Origin: Pectobacterium aroidearum
Lineage (GTDB): Bacteria > Pseudomonadota > Gammaproteobacteria > Enterobacterales > Enterobacteriaceae
Direction of reading: 5' to 3'
DNA: 64,000 bases
NCBI RefSeq assembly: GCF_041228105.1
Contig: NZ_CP166097.1
Location: 496,001 to 560,000 of the forward strand
This document shows, piece after piece, positions 26,021 through 37,101 of the stretch. Each line of letters starts with the position of its first letter. Position 1 is the first letter of the stretch. The translations under genes and the position numbers were made by a program. Below the pieces are notes generated by a model. It had not been told where the DNA came from. It did not search any database and was given only the letters and a program-made list of their open reading frames with translations.

Positions 26021-27751
26021 ATGATGACGCGTGACCTTGAAAAGTTGGTGGCGCAGACGATCCTGCAGGGATTTGATGCGCAATATGGACGTTTTCTTGA
26101 AGTGACGGCGGGGGCGCAGCAGCGCTTTGAACAGGCTGACTGGCCTGCCGTACAGCAGGCGATGAAACAGCGTATTCACCTATACGATCACCACGTTGGT
26201 TTGGTGGTCGAACAGTTGCGCTGTATTACCGGTATCCGCTGCGATGATGCGGATTTTTTGGCGCGCGTGAAGCATATCTACACCCGCTTACTGCCAGACT
26301 ACCCGCGTTTTGAAATTGCCGAGAGTTTCTTTAATTCCGTCTACTGTCGGCTGTTCAACCATCGGGAACTGACGCCGGATAAGCTGTTTGTTTTCAGCTC
26401 TCAGCCTGAACAACGTTTTCGTGAGATTCCCCGGCCTATCGCCAAGACGTTTGTGCCCACTGACGGTTGGCAGAACATGTTGGAAAAGCTGCTGGGTGAT
26501 GTGCCACTGCGGTTACCGTGGGAAGATTTACCGCGTGATATTGGCTATATCGTTGCGTATTTACAGCGCACGTTTTCTGCGGAGCAGCTTGCTCAGGCGA
26601 CGTTACAGGTGGCTAACGAACTGTTTTATCGCAACAAAGCGGCCTGGCTGGTGGGCAAGTTGTCGCTTCCTGACGGTATTTTTCCGTTCCTGTTGCCGAT
26701 TCATCACAATGAACGTGGTGCGCTATTTATTGATACCTGCTTAACCAGTCAGGCAGACGCCAGCATCGTGTTCGGTTTCGCCCGCTCGTACTTTATGGTG
26801 TATGCCCCGCTGCCGTCTGCGCTGGTTGCCTGGCTGCGGGATATTTTGCCAGGGAAGACGACGGCGGAGCTTTACTTGGCGATTGGCTGTCAGAAGCACA
26901 GTAAAACCGAGTATTACCGTGAATATTTGCACTACATTGCCGAATCAGAAGAGCAGTTCATCATCGCTCCCGGCGTGAAAGGGATGGTGATGCTGGTGTT
27001 TACGCTGCCTTTTTTCGATCGCGTATTTAAGGTCATCAAAGATCGTTTTGCGCCACAGAAAGAGGTGAGTGCGGAGCGGGTCATGGCGTGCTATCAACTG
27101 GTGAAAGAACATGATCGCGTCGGGCGCATGGCGGACACGCAGGAATATGAAAATTTCGTCATTGATAAACACCGTATTAGCTCGGAATTGCTGGATGAAC
27201 TTTGGCGTGAGGTGCCGGATAAGCTGGAAGATCTGGGCGATCGGTTGGTGATCCGGCATTTGTACATGGAACGCCGGATGACGCCGTTGAATCTCTATCT
27301 GGAGCAGGCAAACGCACAGCAGTTGCATGATGTGATTGAAGAGTATGGCAATGCCATCAAGCAGCTGGCAGCAGCGAACATTTTCCCCGGCGATATGCTC
27401 TTTAAGAACTTCGGCGTCACGCGTCATGGGCGAGTCGTGTTCTATGACTACGATGAAATTTGCTACATGACCGAGGTGAATTTCCGCAAAATACCGCCGC
27501 CGCGTCACCCGGAAGATGAACTGGCCGCAGAACCGTGGTACAGCGTCGCGCCGAATGATGTGTTTCCCGAAGAGTTTCCCCATTTCCTGTGTAGCGACCG
27601 CCACATTCGTACGCTGTTTGAGGAAATGCACGGCGATCTGTTTTGCGCGGATTACTGGCGAGCACTACAGCAGCGTATCAGGGAAGGGCACATTGAGGAT
27701 GTGTACGCCTACCGACGCCGCAAGCGTTTTAGTCAGCGTGCTGCAATTTGA
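26021..27751 (+). CDS. aceK: Isocitrate dehydrogenase kinase/phosphatase
   Basis: AceK phosphorylates isocitrate dehydrogenase to divert isocitrate into the glyoxylate bypass and also reverses this. The 576-residue protein (578 in E. coli) has the regulatory N-terminal half and a kinase-like C-terminal half with [20 protein letters not shown] (ATP loop), [20 protein letters not shown] and [20 protein letters not shown] (metal/catalytic aspartates). The first of two adjacent ATGs is given. A hairpin between aceA and aceK, common elsewhere, is only weakly suggested here. A structured repeat follows its stop. Confidence 0.96.
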   Translation: MMTRDLEKLVAQTILQGFDAQYGRFLEVTAGAQQRFEQADWPAVQQAMKQRIHLYDHHVGLVVEQLRCITGIRCDDADFLARVKHIYTRLLPDYPRFEIAESFFNSVYCRLFNHRELTPDKLFVFSSQPEQRFREIPRPIAKTFVPTDGWQNMLEKLLGDVPLRLPWEDLPRDIGYIVAYLQRTFSAEQLAQATLQVANELFYRNKAAWLVGKLSLPDGIFPFLLPIHHNERGALFIDTCLTSQADASIVFGFARSYFMVYAPLPSALVAWLRDILPGKTTAELYLAIGCQKHSKTEYYREYLHYIAESEEQFIIAPGVKGMVMLVFTLPFFDRVFKVIKDRFAPQKEVSAERVMACYQLVKEHDRVGRMADTQEYENFVIDKHRISSELLDELWREVPDKLEDLGDRLVIRHLYMERRMTPLNLYLEQANAQQLHDVIEEYGNAIKQLAAANIFPGDMLFKNFGVTRHGRVVFYDYDEICYMTEVNFRKIPPPRHPEDELAAEPWYSVAPNDVFPEEFPHFLCSDRHIRTLFEEMHGDLFCADYWRALQQRIREGHIEDVYAYRRRKRFSQRAAI

Positions 27752-27785
27752 GCGTGGCTCGTTATTCGTTATATGTATTCTGTCT

Positions 27786-28037
27786 CAGAGAGCGTTTCGT
27801 GCGCCACACCGCTGCCATTTATATGCGATACCGTATACGCGCCCGACGTAGGGCGGCTCAGTCGCCGCCGCCCTACGAACCCAGGCTTCCGGCTAAATTA
27901 TGCCGCTACGCGGTTCCATCGATGCTCTTGACCGCTAGTCGAGCCGCCAGTGACGCGTTCCCGACGCGGCACTGGCTTTCGCGACGTCCTGTCGCTCACT
28001 CGGCGGTCAAGTTCACCGCTGCATAATTTTTACGCCG
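27786..28037 (+). repeat. Structured intergenic repeat, copy 1 (downstream of aceK)
   Basis: This is one of three related elements of about 250-260 bp in the window. It opens agagcgtttcgtgcg and closes gcataatttttacgcc. Internal inverted repeats are cgtagggcgg with ccgccctacg, gccagtg with cactggc, and aaattatg with cataattt, the last closing a long-range helix over the 3' half. Shared unpaired blocks include acccaggctt and gcggttcc. It fills the 339 bases between aceK and the convergent iclR. An open frame of 92 codons across it is not kept in all copies, so it looks non-coding. Confidence 0.82.
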
Positions 28038-28090
28038 GGTAATAGTAAAACTCGTCATAACAAGCTCTTATTACGAGAAATACACTTTAT

Positions 28091-28921
28091 TCATAGCCCA
28101 CTGTATTCCTGCATCACCTGTTTCGCAGCTTTGATTACCAGCGCCCCGAGTTCTGTGACGCGGTCGTCCGTGATGCGAGATACGGGGCCCGAGATGGAAA
28201 TGGCAGCGAAGGCTTCCTGATGTTCATCCAGAATACAGGCCGCGATACAGCGTAACCCCAGCGCATGCTCTTCATCATCGAAGGAGTAACCCTGCTTGCG
28301 AATCAGCGACAAATTTTCCTTTAGGGCTTGTGGCGAGCTGAAAGTGTGCGGTGTGTAGCCGTGCAGCCCTTTCTTGTGCAGCAGTTGCGTGACCTGCGCA
28401 TCGGGTAAATGCGCCAGAAACGCTTTCCCGGCACCGGAAGCATGCATCGGCAGCTTACCGCCGATCGGTGCAGACATACGCATCAGCGCCGTACATTGCA
28501 CCTGATCGATGATGATCGCCTGACTGTCGGTCTGATCGAGTACAGCCAGATTGACGGTTTCGCCCGAGTCTTCCATCAACTTTCGTACTATCGGATGCAC
28601 AATCGCCAGCAGGTTGCGGCTTTGCAGAAAGCTGCTGCCGACGATAAACGCGTGTGAGCCAATCGTCCACAACCCCAGATCGCCAACCTGACGCACAAAG
28701 CCCTGCTGTTGCATAGTGGTGAGCAGACGGTGAGTGGTGGAATTCGGTAAACCGGCCTGCTGAGCGAGGTCGGTTAGCGCCACGCTGCCGTTGGCTTTGG
28801 CGATATATTCAAGCAGCGTCAGGCCACGGGTCAGGGACTGAACCTGCCCGGTTGGCTGTGCAGCGGTTCCCGTGCTGGCTCTGGGTTTTTTCCCGCGTTT
28901 AGCTGGCTCTGGTGGCGTCAT
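28091..28921 (-). CDS. iclR: Acetate operon repressor IclR
   Basis: IclR represses aceBAK and its own gene, with glyoxylate and pyruvate as effectors in E. coli. The 276-residue protein has an N-terminal winged helix-turn-helix (VQSLTRGLTLLEYIAKANGS, LAQQAGLPNSTTHRLLTTMQ) and a C-terminal effector domain (SAPIGGKLPMHASGAGKAFL, DDEEHALGLRCIAACILDE). The start at 28921 gives MTPPEPAKRGKKPRAS, close to the E. coli N-terminus, with aaagga upstream. It is convergent with aceK and divergent from metH. Confidence 0.94.
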   Translation of the reverse strand: MTPPEPAKRGKKPRASTGTAAQPTGQVQSLTRGLTLLEYIAKANGSVALTDLAQQAGLPNSTTHRLLTTMQQQGFVRQVGDLGLWTIGSHAFIVGSSFLQSRNLLAIVHPIVRKLMEDSGETVNLAVLDQTDSQAIIIDQVQCTALMRMSAPIGGKLPMHASGAGKAFLAHLPDAQVTQLLHKKGLHGYTPHTFSSPQALKENLSLIRKQGYSFDDEEHALGLRCIAACILDEHQEAFAAISISGPVSRITDDRVTELGALVIKAAKQVMQEYSGL

Positions 28922-29017
28922 GGCGTCGATTCCTTTTTGTGGTAATGGAATTGATTTTCGTTTTTTTACCGCAGAATGCAACTCTTCTTTCTCTGTGTTT
29001 TTTATCGGTAAATGACC

Positions 29018-29030
29018 TGAAAAAGTCTCA
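29018..29030 (+). promoter_or_regulatory. Candidate MetR site upstream of metH
   Basis: tgaaaaagtctca fits the LysR-type MetR consensus TGAA-N5-TTCA at seven of eight defined positions and lies 83-95 bp upstream of the metH start. MetR activates metH in E. coli. The match is short, so it remains a candidate. Confidence 0.35.
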
Positions 29031-29112
29031 CGCTACACTGCGTTAGCCTGCTCATAACTTATGCTAGGATAGACGCAACATATCGTATTTACTGGCTGGG
29101 GATGGGGTTCGC

Positions 29113-32100
29113 GTGAGTAATCGGGTAGACGAATTGCGGCGTCAGTTGGCGCAACGCATCATGGTGCTGGATGGTGGTATGGGAACCATGATCCAGGGTT
29201 ATCGCCTGCAGGAAGCAGATTATCGCGGGGAGCGTTTTGCCGACTGGCCGAGCGATGTGAAGGGAAATAACGATCTACTGGTGCTCACCAGACCGCAGGT
29301 GATTAGCGAAATCCATGATGCCTATCTGGAAGCCGGTGCCGACATTCTCGAAACCAACACCTTCAACGCCACCACGATCGCGATGGCGGACTATGACATG
29401 CAATCGCTGTCGGCGGAAATTAATACCGTCGCCGCACAGCTCGCGCGTGCCAGCGCGGACAAATGGACGGCGTTAACGCCGGATAAACCGCGTTATGTCG
29501 CGGGTGTGCTTGGCCCGACGAACCGCACTGCCTCGATCTCTCCCGATGTTAACGATCCTGCATTTCGCAACGTGAGTTTTGATCAACTGGTGGACGCGTA
29601 TCGCGAATCGACACGAGCACTGATCGCGGGTGGCGTCGATCTGATCATGATCGAAACCATTTTCGATACGTTGAATGCTAAAGCGGCGAGCTTCGCGGTC
29701 GAAAGCGAATTTGAGGCACTGGGGATCGTCCTGCCAGTGATGATTTCCGGCACGATCACGGATGCGTCAGGACGTACGCTATCCGGCCAGACAACCGAAG
29801 CGTTTTACAACTCTCTACGCCATTCTCGTCCGCTCTCGTTCGGTTTGAACTGTGCGCTGGGGCCGGATGAGTTGCGTCAGTATGTCGCCGAGCTGTCACG
29901 TATTTCAGAATGCTATGTGAGTGCGCACCCCAACGCAGGGTTGCCCAACGCCTTTGGGGAGTACGATTTAGGTCCGGCCGATATGGCGAAACATATTGGC
30001 GAATGGGCGCGATCCGGTTTTCTGAATATCGTCGGTGGTTGCTGCGGATCGACACCCGCGCATATTGCCGCGATGGCGAAAGTGGTGGAAGGCGTGCCGC
30101 CGCGCAAGCTGCCGGAGATCCCGGTCGCCTGCCGCTTATCCGGCCTGGAACCGCTGACTATCGATGCCAATACCCTGTTCGTTAACGTGGGTGAGCGGAC
30201 CAACGTTACCGGTTCTGCGCGTTTTAAACGCCTGATTAAAGAAGAAAAATATAACGAAGCGCTGGATGTCGCCCGTCAGCAGGTGGAAAGCGGCGCGCAG
30301 ATCATCGATATCAACATGGATGAAGGCATGCTGGATGCGGAGGCGGCGATGATCCGTTTCCTTAACCTCATTGCTGGCGAGCCGGATATTGCCCGTGTGC
30401 CGATCATGATCGATTCCTCAAAATGGGACGTGGTTGAGAAAGGGCTTAAATGCATTCAGGGCAAGGGGATTGTTAACTCGATCTCCATGAAGGAAGGCGT
30501 GGAGGCCTTTGTCCACCATGCCAAACTGGTGCGGCGCTATGGTGCCGCCGTGGTGGTCATGGCCTTTGATGAAGTCGGTCAGGCAGATACTCGCGCACGT
30601 AAAATTGAAATTTGTCGCCGGGCCTACCGCATCCTGACGGAAGAAGTCGGTTTTCCACCGGAAGATATCATCTTCGATCCGAACATTTTCGCTGTGGCAA
30701 CGGGGATCGACGAGCATAACAACTACGCGGTGGATTTCATTGAGGCCTGTGCAGACATCAAGGCGCAACTGCCGCATGCGATGATCTCCGGCGGCGTGTC
30801 TAACGTCTCCTTCTCATTCCGTGGCAACGATCTGGTGCGTGAAGCGATCCACGCTGTCTTCCTCTATCACGCCATCCGCAACGGCATGGACATGGGGATC
30901 GTGAATGCCGGGCAATTGGCGATCTATGACGATCTCCCTGCGGAACTACGCGATGCGGTGGAGGATGTGATCCTGAACCGTCGCAGCGATGCCACCGAAC
31001 GCATGCTTGAACTGGCGGAAAAATATCGCGGTAGCAAAACAGACGATGAAGGCAGCAAAACGCAGGCGGAATGGCGCGGTTGGGATGTGAAGAAGCGTCT
31101 GGAATATTCGCTGGTGAAAGGCATTACCGAATTTATTGAGCTGGATACTGAAGAAGCACGTCAGCAGGCTGCACGGCCGATAGAGGTCATTGAAGGCCCG
31201 TTGATGGATGGGATGAACGTTGTCGGCGACCTGTTCGGTGCAGGGAAAATGTTTCTGCCACAGGTAGTGAAATCTGCGCGTGTCATGAAGCAGGCGGTGG
31301 CCTACCTCGAACCCTATATTGAAGCCAGTAAAGCCAAAGGTACGTCAGCCGGAAAGATCCTGCTGGCGACGGTAAAAGGCGACGTTCACGATATCGGTAA
31401 AAACATCGTCGGCGTGGTGCTGCAATGTAACAACTACGAGATTATCGATCTGGGTGTGATGGTGCCGACGGATAAAATTCTGAAGACCGCGCGTGAAGAG
31501 AAGGTCGATATCATCGGGCTATCTGGGCTGATTACGCCGTCGTTGGATGAAATGGTCAATGTGGCGAAAGAGATGGAGCGTCAGGGCTTTACGCTGCCGC
31601 TACTGATTGGTGGCGCGACGACCTCTAAAGCGCACACCGCCGTGAAGATTGAACAAAACTATAGCGGCCCGACGGTCTACGTGCAGAATGCGTCCCGCTC
31701 TGTTGGTGTGGTGTCGGCGCTGCTGTCCAGTACGCAACATGACGACTTTGTGGCGCGTACCCGTAAAGAGTACGAAACCGTGCGTATTCAGCACGCGCGT
31801 AAAAAGCCGAGAACGCCGCCAGTGACGCTGGAAGCGGCGCGCGCTAATGCCTCTGATCTGGATTGGGAAAATTATACGCCGCCCGTTGCGCACCGTTTGG
31901 GCGTTCAGGAAGTGACCGCCAGCATTGAAACGCTGCGCAACTACATCGACTGGACGCCGTTCTTTATGACCTGGTCGCTGGCGGGGAAATATCCCCGCAT
32001 TCTGGAAGATGAGGTGGTGGGAGAAGAAGCCAAGCGCTTGTTCGCCGATGCCAATGCGATGCTGGATGACTTATCCGCACGCGGGGCGCTGAATCCTCGT

Positions 32101-32796
32101 GGGGTGGTGGGTTTATTCCCGGCGAACCGCGTTGGGGATGACGTGGTGATTTATACCGATGAACGGCGCGACACGGTGCTGTCAGTCAGTCACCATCTGC
32201 GCCAACAGACGGAGAAAACCGATTTTCCGAACTACTGTCTATCCGACTTCGTGGCGCCTAAGTCCAGCGGTAAACCGGATTATCTCGGTGCCTTTGCGGT
32301 GACCGGTGGGCTGGAAGAAGATACGTTGGCCGAGCAGTGGGAAGCCCAGCATGATGATTACAATAAGATCATGGTGAAGGCGATCTCTGACCGTCTGGCG
32401 GAAGCCTTTGCAGAATACCTGCATGAGCGTGTGCGTAAGGTCTACTGGGGCTATGCGCCGAATGAGAACCTCAGTAATGAGCTGCTGATTCGGGAAAACT
32501 ATCAGGGGATTCGCCCCGCGCCGGGCTATCCGGCTTGCCCAGACCACACGGAGAAATTGCAAATCTGGCAGCTGTTGGATGTGGAAAAGCATACCGGCAT
32601 GAAGCTCACCGAGTCCTATGCCATGTGGCCGGGCGCATCGGTATCCGGTTGGTACTTCAGCCACCCCGACAGCAAATACTTCGCCGTTGCGCAAATCCAA
32701 CACGATCAGGTCGAGGATTACGCGGTGCGCAAAGGTATGGAAGTGAGTGACGTTGAGCGCTGGTTAGCACCAAATTTGGGCTATGATGCGGATTAA
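29113..32796 (+). CDS. metH: Cobalamin-dependent methionine synthase
   Basis: MetH moves a methyl group from methyltetrahydrofolate through methylcobalamin to homocysteine. The 1227-residue protein equals E. coli MetH in length and keeps the module order. These are the homocysteine domain (about 1-330, zinc ligands in GLNCALG and VGGCCGSTP), the folate domain (about 355-620), the cobalamin cap and B12 domain (about 650-895, with [20 protein letters not shown] providing the cobalt-ligand His) and the C-terminal activation domain with [15 protein letters not shown]. It begins with GTG. No cobalamin riboswitch is seen in the short leader. Confidence 0.98.
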   Translation: MSNRVDELRRQLAQRIMVLDGGMGTMIQGYRLQEADYRGERFADWPSDVKGNNDLLVLTRPQVISEIHDAYLEAGADILETNTFNATTIAMADYDMQSLSAEINTVAAQLARASADKWTALTPDKPRYVAGVLGPTNRTASISPDVNDPAFRNVSFDQLVDAYRESTRALIAGGVDLIMIETIFDTLNAKAASFAVESEFEALGIVLPVMISGTITDASGRTLSGQTTEAFYNSLRHSRPLSFGLNCALGPDELRQYVAELSRISECYVSAHPNAGLPNAFGEYDLGPADMAKHIGEWARSGFLNIVGGCCGSTPAHIAAMAKVVEGVPPRKLPEIPVACRLSGLEPLTIDANTLFVNVGERTNVTGSARFKRLIKEEKYNEALDVARQQVESGAQIIDINMDEGMLDAEAAMIRFLNLIAGEPDIARVPIMIDSSKWDVVEKGLKCIQGKGIVNSISMKEGVEAFVHHAKLVRRYGAAVVVMAFDEVGQADTRARKIEICRRAYRILTEEVGFPPEDIIFDPNIFAVATGIDEHNNYAVDFIEACADIKAQLPHAMISGGVSNVSFSFRGNDLVREAIHAVFLYHAIRNGMDMGIVNAGQLAIYDDLPAELRDAVEDVILNRRSDATERMLELAEKYRGSKTDDEGSKTQAEWRGWDVKKRLEYSLVKGITEFIELDTEEARQQAARPIEVIEGPLMDGMNVVGDLFGAGKMFLPQVVKSARVMKQAVAYLEPYIEASKAKGTSAGKILLATVKGDVHDIGKNIVGVVLQCNNYEIIDLGVMVPTDKILKTAREEKVDIIGLSGLITPSLDEMVNVAKEMERQGFTLPLLIGGATTSKAHTAVKIEQNYSGPTVYVQNASRSVGVVSALLSSTQHDDFVARTRKEYETVRIQHARKKPRTPPVTLEAARANASDLDWENYTPPVAHRLGVQEVTASIETLRNYIDWTPFFMTWSLAGKYPRILEDEVVGEEAKRLFADANAMLDDLSARGALNPRGVVGLFPANRVGDDVVIYTDERRDTVLSVSHHLRQQTEKTDFPNYCLSDFVAPKSSGKPDYLGAFAVTGGLEEDTLAEQWEAQHDDYNKIMVKAISDRLAEAFAEYLHERVRKVYWGYAPNENLSNELLIRENYQGIRPAPGYPACPDHTEKLQIWQLLDVEKHTGMKLTESYAMWPGASVSGWYFSHPDSKYFAVAQIQHDQVEDYAVRKGMEVSDVERWLAPNLGYDAD

Positions 32797-32859
32797 ATTG
32801 CGACCTAAGTCGAGTATGACAACATCAACCTTGGAGAGGTTGTCATCTCAACTATGTCA

Positions 32860-33115
32860 GTGAGGGGGCGTTTCGTGCGTGATAGACCACATTATTTCTC
32901 TGTGGCACTAGCGCCACGCCCGCTCAGGGCGCTCAATCGCCGCTGCCCTGAGAACCCAGGCTTTCTGGCGAAATTATACCGCTGCGCGGTTCCTTCGGCA
33001 TTCGAGAACGCTAATCGTGCCGCTAGTGACGCGCTCCCGGTGCGGCACTAGCTTTCGCAGCGTCCATGCTGCTCACACGGCGTCCTCGTACGCCTCAGTA
33101 TAATTTTTAACGCCA
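32860..33115 (+). repeat. Structured intergenic repeat, copy 2 (downstream of metH)
   Basis: This second copy begins tgagggggcgtttcgtgcg and ends tataatttttaacgcc. The hairpins match those of copy 1 but with altered pairs: gtggc with gccac, ctcagggc with gccctgag, gctagtg with cactagc, and aaattata with tataattt. It starts 64 bp after the metH stop and has the same orientation relative to its upstream gene as the other copies. The remaining part of the gene-free region 32797-33262 shows nothing distinctive. Confidence 0.82.
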
Positions 33116-33262
33116 GTTGAAAAACAAAACTGATTAGCTCGTGGATGTTTTCTGCTTCTAAACCTGTCATCACATGAAACTCATTATGATGAGAATAGTT
33201 ATCAGTCTTATTGATGCGTCTGTCTCGCAATGATAAGGTGATTAACAATCTCTGCGGCGAAT

Positions 33263-34300
33263 ATGTCGCTGCGTCTCACGCTATGTCCGTTAACTGCAGG
33301 CCTGATTCTGGGCGTTAAACAGGATGAGGGTATCTTCCCGCTCATGCTCAAACGACTCTTTTCCATTGAGGATTTCTTCGACATCGGTGAACGTTACGGG
33401 ATTGATTACCACTTCCCGCAGCTGTCGTCTTGCCGCGATCGCACGAAAGAAAAGCGTATCGTTGTGCAGGGGGATGTCGAAGAGATGACGCTATCTTCCG
33501 GTATTTGCCTGACGAACTCCAATGTGCGCGTATTGCAGCCTTACGAATCGACCTCTTTGCACTGTTGCCCGTTTTATACGCTGGTGGTGCTGGAAGGGTG
33601 CGTCGCGCTGCGCCTGAACGGTAAGGAGTTTGTTGTGCGATCGGGCATGGCATTCAGTACCCGGCTGGGTGACCCGTTAGTCATGAACGCCAGCCACCTT
33701 GCGGATTGTCATCTTCGCACCGTATCGCTGGGTATTTTTCCCGCCACTTTCGCTTTGGATCCACTGTTAGGCTCGCTGCTGAACGAGTGGGAACAAGGGG
33801 GAAATCCGACGTTTTTATGGCAGGTTCCCGGCTACTTATTATCTGGGCTACAACACGCGCTGGAAAATACCACGCCGGGGCTATCGCGCCAGATGATGCT
33901 GGAAGGTGTGATGCTACAGCTGCTGGGGCAAGGCCTGTCATTTGGGCAGCGTGGCGGAGAACGGCGCGTATTGCCTCCGCCCGGCGAACAGGAGCGGCTG
34001 GAGAATGTTCGACGACGTCTGGCACAACAGCCTGAAAAAGATTACACCCTTAATGAACTGGCGCAGCTGGCCGCGATGAGCAGCAGTAGCCTGCGTACCA
34101 AGTTTCGTCAGGCATATGGTCATTCGGTCTTTGACTACCTGCGCGACTGCCGGCTGGAATTGGCTCGGCGCTATCTGGCGCAGGGATACAGCGTGCAGCA
34201 GGCGGCCTGGATGTCGGGCTACCAGCACGCGACCAACTTTGCTACGGCTTTCCGGCGACGCTACGGTATGGCTCCGAGCGATGCGCGCATGGTCAGCTAG
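33263..34300 (+). CDS. AraC-family transcriptional regulator (PchR/YbtA-like)
   Basis: The C-terminal 100 residues form an AraC-type DNA-binding domain with two helix-turn-helix units (YTLNELAQLAAMSSSSLRTK and GYSVQQAAWMSGYQHATNF, ending FRRRYGMAPSDAR). The N-terminal part lacks an obvious sugar-binding cupin of the AraC type and, with the siderophore receptor next door, suggests a PchR- or YbtA-like activator that senses the ferri-siderophore. The N-terminus is uncertain: an ATG at 33344 (MLKRLFSIEDFFDIG) would remove 27 residues. Function is inferred from family and position. Confidence 0.82.
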   Translation: MSLRLTLCPLTAGLILGVKQDEGIFPLMLKRLFSIEDFFDIGERYGIDYHFPQLSSCRDRTKEKRIVVQGDVEEMTLSSGICLTNSNVRVLQPYESTSLHCCPFYTLVVLEGCVALRLNGKEFVVRSGMAFSTRLGDPLVMNASHLADCHLRTVSLGIFPATFALDPLLGSLLNEWEQGGNPTFLWQVPGYLLSGLQHALENTTPGLSRQMMLEGVMLQLLGQGLSFGQRGGERRVLPPPGEQERLENVRRRLAQQPEKDYTLNELAQLAAMSSSSLRTKFRQAYGHSVFDYLRDCRLELARRYLAQGYSVQQAAWMSGYQHATNFATAFRRRYGMAPSDARMVS

Positions 34301-34392
34301 TATTCCTTCTGTTATCCCCCTTCTGAGCCTCATGTATGCCAGATACCGCCTTTTGTTTACTTGTCTGATGTTTTCTCACTGAGTTCCCGTTT

Positions 34393-34427
34393 TGTCATTA
34401 CGCATACGCAAGCTGTCATTGCGCATA
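34393..34427 (+). promoter_or_regulatory. Direct-repeat operator upstream of the siderophore receptor
   Basis: Two copies of tgtcatt(a/g)cgcata occur at 34393-34406 and 34414-34427, identical at 13 of 14 positions and offset by 21 bp, two turns of B-DNA. Such same-face direct repeats are the usual binding arrangement of AraC-family activators. They lie between the regulator gene and its likely target, about 65-100 bp upstream of the receptor start. Confidence 0.55.
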
Positions 34428-34447
34428 GCTACTGCAAGACTAAAAAC

Positions 34448-34466
34448 GGTAATAATTCTTATTTAC
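34448..34466 (+). promoter_or_regulatory. Candidate Fur box
   Basis: ggtaataattcttatttac matches the 19-bp Fur consensus GATAATGATAATCATTATC at 12 positions and stands 26-44 bp before the receptor start. With the direct repeats upstream it would give iron repression plus siderophore-specific activation. The match is moderate. Confidence 0.45.
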
Positions 34467-34491
34467 AATAATAAGGTCTGTGGAGATTCCC

Positions 34492-36597
34492 ATGTTCAGA
34501 AAAACGCGGCTGGCGCTGGTGGTTGGCTGCCTTACCAGTGGATTTACGGTGTCGGCACTGGCGCAGGATACGCCATCCTCTTCTTCTCAGGGTGATACGG
34601 TCGTCGTCACGTCTCAAACGCAACGCGGTGCGACCAAGCTGGAAACGCCCGATATCGAGACTCCTCAGGCCGTTTCTATCATTACGCGCGATCAGATTCA
34701 GGAACAGGGTGCGATTAGCGTTCGGCAAGCGGTTGGTTATACGCCGGGTGTGTACAACAACCAGATCGGTGGGTCCAACCGCTTTGACTACATGGTGCTG
34801 CGCGGCTTTTCCGATGGCAGTCTTGATAACGTCTATCTCGACGGGCTGAAGATGATGGGGGATACCAACTCTCATAGCTCGCTGGTTATCGATCCCTGGT
34901 TCCTCGACAGCATTGAAGTGGTCAGAGGCCCGGCGTCTGTGCTCTACGGGCGCTCTTCTCCGGGCGGGATTGTGGCGCTGAACTCCCGCCAGCCGTCGTT
35001 CGATCGCAGCGGGCAGATCAAACTGTTTGCCGGTAATAATGCGCAGCGTGGCGCTGCGTTCGATGTCACCGGCTCGCTGGATGATGATGAGCGTTTTGCG
35101 TTCCGTCTGGGCGGCATTGTGCGTGAAGCCGATACGCAGTTCAAAAAGACCAAAGAAGAACGCTACGCGATTGCGCCCAGCCTGCTGTGGCGGATTTCCG
35201 ACAAGACGCGGCTGGAGTTGATGGCTTACCTGCACCGCGATCCTGAAGGCGGTAGCCACTCGGGGTTGCCGTATGACGGTACTGTGGTGGCGCATAACGG
35301 GCGGAAAATCTCGAACACCTTCTATGAAGGGGAAGAGAATTATGAGAAATACGACCGTAAGCAAAACATGGTGGGGTACAACTTTGAGCATGGTTTCGAT
35401 AACGGCTGGGCGGTGCGCCAAAAGCTGCGTTATCTGCGTACCAAAGTGCATTTGGATCAGGTGTACGCCTACGGCTGGACGCAGCCGAGCGCCGATACGC
35501 TGACTCGTTATTACTCAGGTTCCCGTGAGTCGCTGTCCGCATTAACGTTAGATAATCAGCTTGATGGCAGCGTGGATACGGGAGCCGTGAACCATCGTCT
35601 GCTGGTGGGGATCGACTATCAGCAGCGTAATAATAATATGGACTGGCCTTCTGGCACCTTCCCGGCGATTGATGCGTTTAATCCCGTTTATGGTTCCGGA
35701 CCAACAAGTATGTCCAGCTCGCAGGAAAGACACAAACTGCAACAGACGGGGATCTACGTACAGGATCAAATGAGCTGGGAGCGCTGGCGCTTAACGCTGG
35801 GTGGTCGCCACGATCAAGTAAAAGTGACCCACGTTAACCACACCAAAGGAACACACAGCGAGTTGGATAAAAACAACTTTAGCTCACGTGCTGCCTTGCT
35901 CTATCTGTTTGATAACGGCTTTGCGCCATATGTCAGCTATTCCACGGCCTTTACGCCAACCAGCTTCGCCGATGATAACGGCAACGTACTGGAACCAATG
36001 AAAGGCAAACAGTGGGAAGCCGGGATGAAGTATCAGCCTGAAGGTTCTCAGGATCAGTACAGTCTGTCGGTATTCCGCATTAATCAGAAGAACGTGGCGA
36101 CAAAAGTTCAGCCTAACGACCCTTACCGTTCCATTGGTGAAATCGAATCGGAAGGGGTGGAGTTGGAGGCCGTGAGCCATCTTACTGATAATCTGCGTCT
36201 GCAAGCGGCTTATACCTATACGGATATTCGCTATAAGAAAAGTAGTGTGGCTGAGCAAGGAAAGCGTGCGGTGTACGCACCGCGCAATCAGGCCAGCGCC
36301 TGGGCGAACTATGATGTCAAAAGTGGTCCGCTGGACGGTCTGACGATTGGTTCCGGTGTGCGTTACGTGAACGGCGTGACCTCCGATCGTGCCAATACCC
36401 ATACGCTGCCTTCTTATACGCTGGTGGATATGGCGATAGGATACGATCTCTCGAAGGTGGGTCTGAAAGGGCTAAGCGCGCAGCTTAATGTCAACAACCT
36501 GACCGATAAACGTTATGTTGCTTCCTGTAACTCGCTGGAATTCTGTTACTTCGGTGCCGAGCGCAGCGTAGTCGGCAGCGTCTCTTATTCGTTCTGA
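34492..36597 (+). CDS. TonB-dependent siderophore receptor
   Basis: This 701-residue outer-membrane protein has a signal peptide ending SALA (about residue 24), a TonB-box-like DTVVVTS at 35-41, a plug domain (about 50-170, with TPQAVSIITRDQIQEQ and VVRGPASVLYGRSSPGGIV) and a 22-strand barrel ending in the terminal Phe of VVGSVSYSF. The overall pattern is that of hydroxamate or catecholate siderophore receptors of the FhuA/FoxA/Fct class; the ligand cannot be told from sequence. ATG 34492 is used because ggag lies seven bases upstream. An AraC-type regulator precedes it. Confidence 0.9.
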   Translation: MFRKTRLALVVGCLTSGFTVSALAQDTPSSSSQGDTVVVTSQTQRGATKLETPDIETPQAVSIITRDQIQEQGAISVRQAVGYTPGVYNNQIGGSNRFDYMVLRGFSDGSLDNVYLDGLKMMGDTNSHSSLVIDPWFLDSIEVVRGPASVLYGRSSPGGIVALNSRQPSFDRSGQIKLFAGNNAQRGAAFDVTGSLDDDERFAFRLGGIVREADTQFKKTKEERYAIAPSLLWRISDKTRLELMAYLHRDPEGGSHSGLPYDGTVVAHNGRKISNTFYEGEENYEKYDRKQNMVGYNFEHGFDNGWAVRQKLRYLRTKVHLDQVYAYGWTQPSADTLTRYYSGSRESLSALTLDNQLDGSVDTGAVNHRLLVGIDYQQRNNNMDWPSGTFPAIDAFNPVYGSGPTSMSSSQERHKLQQTGIYVQDQMSWERWRLTLGGRHDQVKVTHVNHTKGTHSELDKNNFSSRAALLYLFDNGFAPYVSYSTAFTPTSFADDNGNVLEPMKGKQWEAGMKYQPEGSQDQYSLSVFRINQKNVATKVQPNDPYRSIGEIESEGVELEAVSHLTDNLRLQAAYTYTDIRYKKSSVAEQGKRAVYAPRNQASAWANYDVKSGPLDGLTIGSGVRYVNGVTSDRANTHTLPSYTLVDMAIGYDLSKVGLKGLSAQLNVNNLTDKRYVASCNSLEFCYFGAERSVVGSVSYSF

Positions 36598-36604
36598 TGC
36601 CTTC

Positions 36605-36632
36605 GCCGTCCTGCTTTAACGGGTAGGACGGC
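36605..36632 (+). terminator. Hairpin after the siderophore receptor
   Basis: gccgtcct (36605-36612) pairs with aggacggc (36625-36632), and a short T-containing tail (cactttta) follows, 8 bp after the receptor stop. It probably terminates the receptor transcript, although the T-run is weak. The rest of the gene-free interval 36633-37101 is strongly AT-rich without a coding frame or clear repeat. Confidence 0.6.
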
Positions 36633-37101
36633 CACTTTTATGAAAATTTATATCCATAAATCTTCTATTCTCCCTCCAATATTTGAATATATTAATCCTG
36701 ATAGCGAATAGTGATAATATTCTGCTACTGCATATCTATTTCAGCTATTTTCCGCAAGTAGTTAAATATCGTTCTGATTCATTGAATAAAATAAATAATA
36801 GTGAATTTATATTTCCTGTATTTATATTTTTCAGGTGTAATTAATACCGTTGACCTTTTTATATGTGGCAATACGTGGCTTTTATATCCGATGTGCTGGA
36901 CATTTTAACGACTGAAAATAATACTTCTGTGGCGGGTGATATTTGGTGGCGTTATCGAACGTCATATTCATTAATTGGTCAGTAATAGATTAATCGACGC
37001 ATGGATCAGTAATGGAGTGATGTCGCACCTATTATCCCTGAGAATAATTTCACTACTTATTATTTGAAACGCTATTTACATAGCGCATGTGAGGCATAGC
37101 A

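Noticed and set aside
26945..27631. A 228-codon minus-strand frame inside aceK, and similar long antisense frames in metH, the siderophore receptor, pgi and frdA
   Set aside because: These are shadows of GC-rich coding genes, without ribosome-binding sites or recognisable domains.
27748..28026. A 92-codon frame over repeat copy 1, with a partly similar frame in copy 2 (32854-33051)
   Set aside because: The shared residues come from shared DNA blocks. The frame is broken in copy 3, while hairpin pairing is kept in all three.
28982..29112. Cobalamin riboswitch before metH
   Set aside because: The leader is too short (131 bp to iclR) and lacks the B12-box.
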